This document shows, piece by piece, positions 6,653-12,151 of a DNA stretch of 14,664 nucleotides. The translations under genes were made by a program, and so were the position numbers. The notes below the pieces were generated by a model that did not search any database, was not told the origin of the DNA, and saw nothing but the letters and a program-made list of their open reading frames with translations. This DNA comes from Candidatus Shapirobacteria bacterium UBA2283 (lineage in GTDB: Bacteria > Patescibacteriota > Microgenomatia > UBA12405): the NCBI GenBank assembly GCA_002345725.1, contig DDWP01000013.1, positions 1 through 14,664 of the forward strand. The letters run 5' to 3'. Position 1 is the stretch's first letter; each line of letters begins with the position of its first letter.

Positions 6653-8335
6653 ATGTCTTCTATTGAAAACATCGACCATCATGTCCGTTCCTATCGCAGC
6701 GCTCTCAAAAGTAGCCTAGAAATTACCATCTCTTCTCTCACCAACTCCCAGCTCAGGATTGATTCAATTCTCCATCCTCTTGGCAAAGATCCAAAAAACA
6801 TTGACTTTTCCGCCCTTATCTATTCTATTCTTCGTCTTCCTCCCGAGGTCGACAAGACCCATCTCGTTCTCATGGGTCAAAACCCTCAAGTTTTTACCGA
6901 CGCCGGTTTTCCCAATGTCACTTCTTGGAAAAAAATTACTTCTCGTGCTCGCCGCCGTACTCGATACTTCAATCCTCACACCCATATTGGTGTTAGTTTT
7001 ATTAGCTCCATTTCCGATGTTGACGATATCGTTAATCTCCTTATCGCCTACCAATCCGAATGGAACAAATTCCACGCTCTTCTCAAATCCAACTACCCTA
7101 CTCTTCAGGCTTTTCGTCAAGCCATCAAATCAGGCAAGATCATCACCGACTTAAGTATAAGCCCCAAAGACTGGCAAAGTTTTCTGCTAGCCCTTGGTAA
7201 AAATTATCGACTCCGGCTCAAAAGAATCTACCTCCGTCCCCAGGACATTCGTCTTCGTCTTCTAGCTGGATCTTGGATCGACTATACCAAAACTGTTCAA
7301 TTCTGGTGGAAAAATATCAATCTAAGTTATTCATCTCAAACCAACGAACATCTTTCCCAAAAACGTATCTATCTAGTTAGTAGTAACCTCCACAGCCTTT
7401 CCAATCTCATTACCGGCCTACCCCGTATTTACAAATCCACCCTCATTTCTTATCTCAAAAAAGAAAACTCACCTCTTCTTGAAACTTGGCAGAAAATTCA
7501 ATCTGGCGACAGCCTCATTCCCGCTGACGATTTTCTCAGTTTTATCTTCAAAAACTATTCCCACCTTCCCGAATTTCAATCAGATCTAAACTCTTCTTGC
7601 GCCCGCTCAGGTATAATCTCCATTCCCAGTTCCGATTATCTCGATGTTAATTGTCAGATCTTTCCCATATCTTCACTCGCTAAATGCAAACATCTCGACC
7701 CCCGTCTTAAAATATCTAAAGCACCAGCGCTCCAGCGTTCTAGCGCACTAATTCTAAATATCGACTATCCTCTCGGTTTCACTGCTTATCACATTCTCAA
7801 CGAAATACTCGAGAATGTCGGTAAAGTTTGTGGATTATATATCCTCGGTAAAGCCGCTGTTCTCAACTCTGAAATCGGCGATGTCGAGATTCCCAAAGTT
7901 GTTTTTGACGAACACACTCAAAACAGTTATCTCTTTAAAAATTGTTTCAACACTTTTTTTCCTTTTCCAAACCGACAAGGCTCAATTCTCACCAATCAAA
8001 AAGCCGTTTCTGTCCTCAGTGCCTTTTTAGAAAACGAAGCTCTCATGCAAAAATATATGGAAAACAACTTAACCGTCGTCGAGATGGAAGCTGGTCCCTA
8101 TCTTTCAGCCGTCACCGAAGCCACTTATGACCAACAACTCCCCCGCAATACTATCGTCGATCTTAACAGTGCTCCTTTTGATATCGGTATCATCAACTAT
8201 ACTAGCGATACTCCCTATTCTCAGGCCAAAAATCTTGGTGCCGGCAGTCTCGAACTCAACGGCATCGAGCCAGTTTATCTCGGCTCTCTCGCCATACTCC
8301 AAAGAATAATTAATCTAGAAGAATCCAGTTTATGA
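6653..8335 (+). CDS. Two-part protein with a nucleoside phosphorylase-like C-terminal half
   Basis: The protein has 560 residues, with no signal peptide or membrane helix. Residues 1 to about 350 are rich in Ser, Leu, Ile and basic residues with no motif I can name; a notable block is LRPQDIRLRLLAGSWIDYTKTVQFW (near 198-222). From about 367 the sequence resembles nucleoside phosphorylases/nucleosidases: NIDYPLGFTAYHIL, a DEHTQN patch near 420, VVEMEAGPYL near 475 (compare the active-site VxMEaa motif of PNP/MTA-SAH nucleosidases) and NYTSDTPYS near 515 (compare their conserved Ser-Asp). The function could be nucleoside or nucleotide base cleavage, but this is inference. The linker (355-366) is encoded by an octamer repeat that also occurs in two other places. 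It overlaps the methyltransferase by 4 nt (ATGA), so the two are probably co-translated. Confidence 0.75.
   Translation: MSSIENIDHHVRSYRSALKSSLEITISSLTNSQLRIDSILHPLGKDPKNIDFSALIYSILRLPPEVDKTHLVLMGQNPQVFTDAGFPNVTSWKKITSRARRRTRYFNPHTHIGVSFISSISDVDDIVNLLIAYQSEWNKFHALLKSNYPTLQAFRQAIKSGKIITDLSISPKDWQSFLLALGKNYRLRLKRIYLRPQDIRLRLLAGSWIDYTKTVQFWWKNINLSYSSQTNEHLSQKRIYLVSSNLHSLSNLITGLPRIYKSTLISYLKKENSPLLETWQKIQSGDSLIPADDFLSFIFKNYSHLPEFQSDLNSSCARSGIISIPSSDYLDVNCQIFPISSLAKCKHLDPRLKISKAPALQRSSALILNIDYPLGFTAYHILNEILENVGKVCGLYILGKAAVLNSEIGDVEIPKVVFDEHTQNSYLFKNCFNTFFPFPNRQGSILTNQKAVSVLSAFLENEALMQKYMENNLTVVEMEAGPYLSAVTEATYDQQLPRNTIVDLNSAPFDIGIINYTSDTPYSQAKNLGAGSLELNGIEPVYLGSLAILQRIINLEESSL
7716..7750 (+). repeat. 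Octamer array, copy A (CYARCGYN), in frame within a gene
   Basis: 8-nt units start at 7716, 7724, 7732 and 7740, followed by CTA at 7748. All begin CTA or CCA, and three of the four have the form CYAGCGYN. Aligned end to end with copy C (14459-14493) it matches at 27 of 35 positions by my count. It encodes residues 355-366 of the phosphorylase-like protein without disturbing the frame, exactly where the two halves of the protein meet. Confidence 0.75.
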
Positions 8336-8868
8336 GCGATTACCTTATCAGCTCACTATTAATTCTTATTCTAATTTTATACAAGTATTCAACCCGTCGC
8401 AATCACACCACCAAAGCCGGTGCCCCTTGGGTTCCATTAGAACCACACGTCATCAATCGAATCTTCGAGTTAGTTCAGATAAAACCAGGTGATATTTTTT
8501 ATGATTTAGGTTCAGGTGATGGTCGGATGGTCATTGCCGCCGCCTCCCTTGGGGCCAAGGCCTACGGTATTGAAATTGATCCTTGGAGAGTTTGGTATTC
8601 ACGCTTTTGCATCTTTCTTTTTGGCCTTTCTGGTAAAGCCCATGTTATCAAAAAAAATATTTTTGACGTTGATATTTCCGACGCCGATGTTGTTACCTTA
8701 TATCTACTTCAAGAAACTAACAACTTACTATTTCCCAAGTTAAAAAAAGAATTAAAACCAGGTACTCGAGTTCTCAGTTCAGCCTTCAATTTCCCCAAAT
8801 GGAAACCTGTCACTATCGATCCCACCGGCCCCATCTACGGCCCCCTTCATCTTTATCACATTAAATAA
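8332..8868 (+). CDS. Membrane-anchored SAM-dependent methyltransferase (FAM173-like)
   Basis: The 178-residue protein has an N-terminal hydrophobic helix (about 4-18) followed by Arg/Lys, so it is likely anchored in the membrane with its catalytic domain inside. Motif I is DLGSGDGR at 58-65, which binds S-adenosylmethionine; the acidic motif II residue is Glu81 in GIEIDPWRVWYSR. Later blocks (YLLQETNNLLFPKLKKELKPGTRVLSS, about 124-150) fit a class I Rossmann methyltransferase. Together, DLGSGDGR, the DPWxVWYSR block and a helix before the fold recall the FAM173/ATPSCKMT protein-lysine methyltransferases and small bacterial relatives. Substrate unknown. The start overlaps the upstream stop as ATGA. 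It ends 5 nt from the convergent metallopeptidase gene. Confidence 0.82.
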   Translation: MSDYLISSLLILILILYKYSTRRNHTTKAGAPWVPLEPHVINRIFELVQIKPGDIFYDLGSGDGRMVIAAASLGAKAYGIEIDPWRVWYSRFCIFLFGLSGKAHVIKKNIFDVDISDADVVTLYLLQETNNLLFPKLKKELKPGTRVLSSAFNFPKWKPVTIDPTGPIYGPLHLYHIK

Positions 8869-8873
8869 TAACT

Positions 8874-9650
8874 TTATCCTGTCGTCAAAAGAAACCCACT
8901 AATATCTTTTACCTGTCTGCCTTGACCCAAACTACTGTTATTAGCTAACATATTTTTGAATGTTCTCTCATCTCCCACTCTATTCTTAAAATCTGTTGCC
9001 AAAGCCACCAGCTTGTCAGCTCCAATACTTTCCAGCGTCTGCTCATCACAAAACTCCGGGTGACTTCCCATTTCCATATACGCAAAAAGTTCCGTCAATA
9101 CTAAACCTAAATATACTCTTTGTACACCCTTATCTCCAACTTCAATATCTAAAAATCTATCATCTTTTAAACCAGGTTTTAATCGATCATGTTCGATTTT
9201 TACTTGATCATTACCATATCGATGCATTTCCAAATAATCTGCTCCGGGACGAGAATACAAAGCTTCCACAAATTCTTTGAACATCTGTTTCACGTCATCT
9301 TGAGCCGATACTAGATTCATCACCACAGATCCAACTTCAGATTGCTGATTACCATGTAAACGGAAATACGCCGCATGATCCAACTCATGAACCTCTCCCA
9401 AGCCAACTATCGATAAATTTCCCTTCTCGACCTCGTCATAGGCACCTCCAAATATATAAAGCTTATCCATCTCAGGCAAATAAGCCATATAATGGTCTTC
9501 CTGCTCTGGCCAACACACCACATCAATCTTCATTCCAGGAGACAATTCTTGACCTGGGAACATTTTATTCTCTCTCTTTGCTATACCACCAGTCGCCACT
9601 GACTTGGCCACACTTGAATCAACATTTTCCAACACCCCATCTTTACCCAC
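8874..9650 (-). CDS. Putative HExxH zinc metallopeptidase
   Basis: The 258-residue protein starts at GTG (9650); the next candidate is Met30. Residues 88-92 are HELDH in the context GEVHELDHAAYF, a match to the HExxH zincin motif (two His zinc ligands, Glu as base). About 95 residues later comes TELFAYMEMG; Glu187 there is a good third-ligand candidate, as in gluzincins where a conserved Glu begins an E-hydrophobic-FA segment. No signal peptide or membrane helix is seen, so it should be cytoplasmic unless exported otherwise. The family is not recognised. Upstream TGGTATAAA gives a short leader; AAGGA 8 nt before the GTG overlaps the -10 box and could act as a ribosome binding site. The two small genes upstream on the same strand may be partners. 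The peptidase call is inferred from motif alone. Confidence 0.68.
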   Translation of the reverse strand: MGKDGVLENVDSSVAKSVATGGIAKRENKMFPGQELSPGMKIDVVCWPEQEDHYMAYLPEMDKLYIFGGAYDEVEKGNLSIVGLGEVHELDHAAYFRLHGNQQSEVGSVVMNLVSAQDDVKQMFKEFVEALYSRPGADYLEMHRYGNDQVKIEHDRLKPGLKDDRFLDIEVGDKGVQRVYLGLVLTELFAYMEMGSHPEFCDEQTLESIGADKLVALATDFKNRVGDERTFKNMLANNSSLGQGRQVKDISGFLLTTG

Positions 9651-9661
9651 AGCACACTTCC

Positions 9662-9670
9662 TTTATACCA
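9662..9670 (-). promoter_or_regulatory. Extended -10 box of the metallopeptidase gene, overlapping a possible ribosome binding site
   Basis: TGGTATAAA on the minus strand ends 11 nt before the GTG start at 9650. AAGGA (complement of 9659-9663) is 8 nt from the GTG, the one place in the window where a usable Shine-Dalgarno site is seen, but it would lie within the promoter and be transcribed only if this promoter is not the one used. Confidence 0.5.
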
Positions 9671-9687
9671 AATACAATCATTATATT

Positions 9688-9879
9688 TTATTTTAAACTA
9701 TTTCTAAACAAACAGTAAATATCCCGATTTACTTGTGTATTACCTAACTCATCTACATACATCGTTATCCTCCGCGACGTCTCTAAAGTAAACGGCTGAA
9801 CTTTGACCTCCAGAGCCGCTTTTACTAATTTACCGATATTATTTTGTCTTATATACCACGAAACTCTTTCATCACTCAT
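9688..9879 (-). CDS. Small protein of unknown function (63 residues)
   Basis: The ATG at 9879 lies 7 nt after the stop of the 101-residue gene, so the two probably share a transcript. The 63-residue protein has no membrane segment, and its residues 1-45 contain alternating hydrophobic and charged positions suggesting a small folded domain. I recognise no family. It ends 37 nt before the metallopeptidase start. Its coding reality rests on the tight spacing and the absence of any competing ORF. Confidence 0.55.
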   Translation of the reverse strand: MSDERVSWYIRQNNIGKLVKAALEVKVQPFTLETSRRITMYVDELGNTQVNRDIYCLFRNSLK

Positions 9880-9886
9880 ATTTTAT

Positions 9887-10192
9887 TTAATAAATAATAA
9901 TTTCGTCAGGGTCAACAATTGGAGCTACACAAAATTCCCTAAAATCTTCATCACTTACCTCCAACGGAACTGAATCATTTAAACAACTCCCCCTATCAGA
10001 TACCGTTATCGCAATTCCCGAAGAAGAACTTGCCGAAAAATGCCAACGCAGACATTTGTCCTCCTCTCCTGCCAATTTTCCCTGATACTTCAAAGTCCAC
10101 CGCGTTGCCATTCTCATACCAATCATGTCGGCAAACGCCATTGTATCTTCAAACTTTTCTATTTTTGGTAATTCTCCTGTGTATTTTGTCAT
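9887..10192 (-). CDS. Small protein of unknown function (101 residues)
   Basis: The ATG at 10192 follows the best-formed promoter of the window by 8 nt. The protein is soluble, with an acidic C-terminus (SDEDFREF, then VDPDEIIIY) and a Ser-rich SASSSSG turn in the middle; two cysteines (near 47 and 70) and several Trp/Arg residues are seen. No family is recognised. It heads a minus-strand set of the 101- and 63-residue proteins followed by the metallopeptidase, so it may encode an inhibitor, adaptor or substrate of that enzyme, but nothing in the sequence proves this. It is divergent from the toxin-antitoxin-like pair with overlapping promoter regions. Confidence 0.62.
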   Translation of the reverse strand: MTKYTGELPKIEKFEDTMAFADMIGMRMATRWTLKYQGKLAGEEDKCLRWHFSASSSSGIAITVSDRGSCLNDSVPLEVSDEDFREFCVAPIVDPDEIIIY

Positions 10193-10200
10193 AGGACCCT

Positions 10201-10229
10201 TTTATAACAACACTATATCTGTTTGTCAA
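10201..10229 (-). promoter_or_regulatory. Strong promoter of the 101-residue protein gene
   Basis: On the minus strand a perfect TTGACA (complement of 10224-10229) stands exactly 17 bp from TATAAA (10201-10206), with TGn just before it. The ATG lies 8 nt further. This is the only promoter in the window with both consensus -35 and extended -10. Confidence 0.82.
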
Positions 10230-10230
10230 T

Positions 10231-10264
10231 CTATGGTATACTCATTAGTAATACTATGTACATA
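10231..10264 (+). promoter_or_regulatory. Promoter and possible operator of the toxin-antitoxin-like pair
   Basis: TGGTATACT (10234-10242) is an extended -10 box. Around it GTATACT (10236-10242) and AGTAATAC (10247-10254) form an imperfect inverted repeat, and TATGTACATA (10255-10264) is a perfect 10-bp palindrome ending 4 nt before the antitoxin ATG. Ribbon-helix-helix antitoxins usually repress their own promoter through such paired short sites. The divergent minus promoter begins only 1 bp away, so binding here could affect both directions. Confidence 0.5.
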
Positions 10265-10268
10265 CATT

Positions 10269-10481
10269 ATGCAACAAAATCAAATAATCCAGCTCAAAGT
10301 TAGCTCAAAATTTAAAAAATCTCTCCAACAATTGGCCGAGTCTCGTGGACTACCCCTTTCCACTTATATTAAATTCAGTCTGATCGAGCAGCTCAAGTCC
10401 GACCCCCTTTGGAACCAGCTTGAACAATCTTCTACCCGCCAAACTCAGGTTGAAGAATTCATTGAACTTCTAAAAAAATGA
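10269..10481 (+). CDS. Ribbon-helix-helix antitoxin-like DNA-binding protein
   Basis: The start is set at the ATG at 10269 (70 residues). The longer open frame from 10125 would run through the divergent promoter and the start of the opposing gene. Residues 6-12 (IIQLKVS) form a short beta strand, followed by an amphipathic helix at about 12-26 and a second helix at about 30-44 (STYIKFSLIEQL): the strand-helix-helix pattern of MetJ/Arc-type antitoxins. The C-terminal tail (45-70) is Gln/Glu-rich and could bind the toxin. It overlaps the next gene by ATGA. Likely role: a dimer that represses its own operon and neutralises the PIN-like partner. Size, order and overlap fit a type II module. Confidence 0.72.
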   Translation: MQQNQIIQLKVSSKFKKSLQQLAESRGLPLSTYIKFSLIEQLKSDPLWNQLEQSSTRQTQVEEFIELLKK

Positions 10482-10873
10482 TCACTGCCGTTATCGACAA
10501 CCAACTATGGATCAAGCTCTTACTCGACAAATCTCCTTCATTAGGTTCAATTATTAACCAACTATCTACAAAAGAGCTCCGTATCTACACTTCTCCAACT
10601 ATAGAATCCGATCTCATCACTCAACTAAATTCAAAACTCAAACCAAAACTCGCTATATCATTTGTTTCCATTTTTTTTCCATTATTCGAAGTCACCTCTC
10701 CGTCCGAAAACAGATTACCCTTCCCCCCACCTCTTCCATCATATCTTGATCTTTGTCTTCACTCACACCCAGATTATCTCGTCCCTCTCAATTACCAACA
10801 ATTTAAAGCCCTCGATGGTTATCAGAAAATCAACGTTCTCGAATCCGACAACTTTCTCACCATTCTAAGCTAA
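10478..10873 (+). CDS. PIN-domain-like toxin with degraded active site
   Basis: The 131-residue protein directly follows the antitoxin-like gene. It starts with AVIDNQLWIKLLL (Asp7 at the end of a buried strand, as in the DTN motif of PIN nucleases), has TSPTIESDLI at 38-47 (Glu43 fitting the second acidic position) and DYLVPLNYQQF at 99-109, in the place of the usual DYLVTGD segment. In the family the last two acidic positions are Asp; here the D-x-x-D region reads PPLPSYL and the final Asp is Asn105. PIN toxins cut RNA with these acids and a metal, so this copy may be weak or inactive, or I may have misaligned it. The stop codon lies in the first unit of octamer array B. No Shine-Dalgarno is seen, in line with ATGA coupling. 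Confidence 0.62.
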   Translation: MITAVIDNQLWIKLLLDKSPSLGSIINQLSTKELRIYTSPTIESDLITQLNSKLKPKLAISFVSIFFPLFEVTSPSENRLPFPPPLPSYLDLCLHSHPDYLVPLNYQQFKALDGYQKINVLESDNFLTILS

Positions 10874-10902
10874 AGCACTACGGCTCTAAAGCACCAACGC
10901 GC
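10870..10902 (+). repeat. Octamer array, copy B, spanning the PIN-like stop codon
   Basis: 8-nt units start at 10870, 10878, 10886 and 10894 and a partial unit follows at 10902. Units 1 and 3 are identical CTAAAGCA, which is also the first unit of copy A. The TAA at 10871-10873 is the stop of the PIN-like gene. The array fills the 31-nt gap between convergent genes; I see no inverted repeat strong enough for a terminator. Confidence 0.65.
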
Positions 10903-10904
10903 TT

Positions 10905-11906
10905 TTATAAATTCTCCACACTCACCCCTCTCCCCCTAACTGTTCTCAACACAAAAGGCGATAAGCCCAAACCCACTAATTTTAACCTTAACCTCTCGAT
11001 AAATTTATTCATTGCCCACAGAGAAAACTTATCTTCATCATCCCACAATATTTTCGACACCTCTTCAAAGTTGACCACCGTTCCCTTTTTACTAATCAAC
11101 AAAGTCAATATCTCATTTTGTTTTTTGGTCAATTTACTATCAATCGGTTTTCCCAACAGCTCAATCTTCTTGTTATTTATCTTCAACGCCTCCTCAGTTA
11201 CTATCCCCAATTTTTTTATAAAATTTCTTGATTCAACCCTATCCTTTTCCACACCCTTCTCTCGCAAAGACTTCAATGTCGGTGTATGTTCCCCAAAAAA
11301 ATCTCTTAATATTGAATTCTTAATCACAAAATCAACCATTGCTTCCGATTCTTCCCACGCCATACCCAATTCCCCTAAATACGGATAAATCATCGCCGTC
11401 AAAATCGCCTCTGCCAAATTCGAAACTTGAGCATCTTGACGAAGATAAACTATTAATTTTTCATCTCCCTTAGACAAATATTGGTAAGAACTAATTGTTC
11501 CATATCTAGTTATCCTCACTTCAACATTTTTTATTTTCTCAGCCACTTCTGGCACCAAAATATTTACCACATTCCAAAAAGCTTTCTCTACCCTTCGCCA
11601 TTCATTTTCAAAATCCGCATCTACTTTACCAACCTCAATCTTATTTAAAATCTCTGTCTCCAAAACATCTGGTACTTTTATCGGAAAATTAAGACTAACT
11701 CCTTGTAAGATCTTTTCTACATCCGTTATTTTTTCTAGTCCAATATCAGGCAACACCACCTCTCTTATTCCACCACTTCTTATTTCTGGCAACACCAAAA
11801 ATCCTTTTTTAATATAAAAACCCGACCATGTTTGTTTTGCCGCATGAACCACTCGCTCTACTTCAGTTTCTCGACTACAGACAAATTTAGCTTTAGGTAT
11901 GTCCAT
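10905..11906 (-). CDS. Winged-helix (OmpR/PhoB-type) transcription regulator with novel N-terminal part
   Basis: I place the start at ATG 11906 (333 residues); a TTG at 11930 would add 8 residues but lies before a TATAAT. Residues about 259-333 form an OmpR/PhoB-type winged helix: LTKKQNEILTLLISKKGTVV, then an EEVSKILW segment, a recognition helix near NKFIERLRLKL and a hairpin ending LRTVRGRGV, which is diagnostic of the family. No receiver domain is present; no phosphoacceptor Asp pattern is seen in the first 250 residues. This region instead contains a helical block, LAEAILTAMIYPYLGELG then WEESEAMVDFVI (163-195), that recalls the helical core of zincin-like proteins but without HExxH. It may sense something other than phosphorylation. 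Its promoter is back-to-back with that of the small + gene. Confidence 0.75.
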   Translation of the reverse strand: MDIPKAKFVCSRETEVERVVHAAKQTWSGFYIKKGFLVLPEIRSGGIREVVLPDIGLEKITDVEKILQGVSLNFPIKVPDVLETEILNKIEVGKVDADFENEWRRVEKAFWNVVNILVPEVAEKIKNVEVRITRYGTISSYQYLSKGDEKLIVYLRQDAQVSNLAEAILTAMIYPYLGELGMAWEESEAMVDFVIKNSILRDFFGEHTPTLKSLREKGVEKDRVESRNFIKKLGIVTEEALKINNKKIELLGKPIDSKLTKKQNEILTLLISKKGTVVNFEEVSKILWDDEDKFSLWAMNKFIERLRLKLVGLGLSPFVLRTVRGRGVSVENL

Positions 11907-11918
11907 ATATTGTCCAGT

Positions 11919-11924
11919 ATTATA
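11919..11924 (-). promoter_or_regulatory. -10 box of the winged-helix regulator
   Basis: A perfect minus-strand TATAAT lies 12 nt before the ATG at 11906, leaving a leader of about 5-6 nt. It lies inside the codons a TTG start at 11930 would need, which is why that start is rejected. It is 12 bp from the -10 box of the divergent gene. Confidence 0.6.
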
Positions 11925-11936
11925 TCTCAAAACACC

Positions 11937-11942
11937 TATAAT
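11937..11942 (+). promoter_or_regulatory. -10 box of the small 66-residue ORF
   Basis: A perfect TATAAT lies 8 nt before the ATG at 11951. With the minus TATAAT at 11919-11924 it forms a very compact divergent promoter pair, whose two polymerases could not bind at once. Confidence 0.5.
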
Positions 11943-11950
11943 AACGAGAA

Positions 11951-12151
11951 ATGAATACAGAACTACGAAACTATTATTCTCTAGTCTACGAAATTCATCT
12001 AGCTGTCAGCAGTGGAGACGATACAGCCAGGATCGGCGTATCTGGTATGATCACACGCAAAGAAGAACTCGCCAAAAAATTGGGGCTTGAACAACATGAA
12101 GAACGCATCTTCGATTTTGCAACTAGAAACTCGTCCTATCGGAGATCCTAA
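11951..12151 (+). CDS. Small ORF of unknown function (66 residues)
   Basis: The ATG at 11951 has a consensus -10 box 8 nt upstream. The 66-residue product is soluble and charged, with a helical middle (ITRKEELAKKLGLEQHEERIFDFA). The nucleotide composition is richer in purines than the other + genes here. Its TAA overlaps the ftsH TAG on the other strand by 3-4 bases (CTAA at 12148-12151). I recognise no family. It is placed between a regulator and ftsH but coupled to neither. Confidence 0.5.
   Translation: MNTELRNYYSLVYEIHLAVSSGDDTARIGVSGMITRKEELAKKLGLEQHEERIFDFATRNSSYRRS

Noticed and set aside
8332..8335. UGA-glycine genetic code as in Absconditabacteria or Gracilibacteria
   Set aside because: TGA ends genes in ATGA overlaps at 8333-8335 and 10479-10481, and no long gene contains an in-frame TGA.
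10125..10268. 48-residue N-terminal extension of the antitoxin-like protein
   Set aside because: It would run antisense through the start of the 101-residue gene and through both promoters. The ribbon-helix-helix fold begins just after the ATG at 10269.
10870..10904. Octamer array B as a terminator
   Set aside because: The repeats are direct, not inverted; the short stems I can draw are only about 3 bp.
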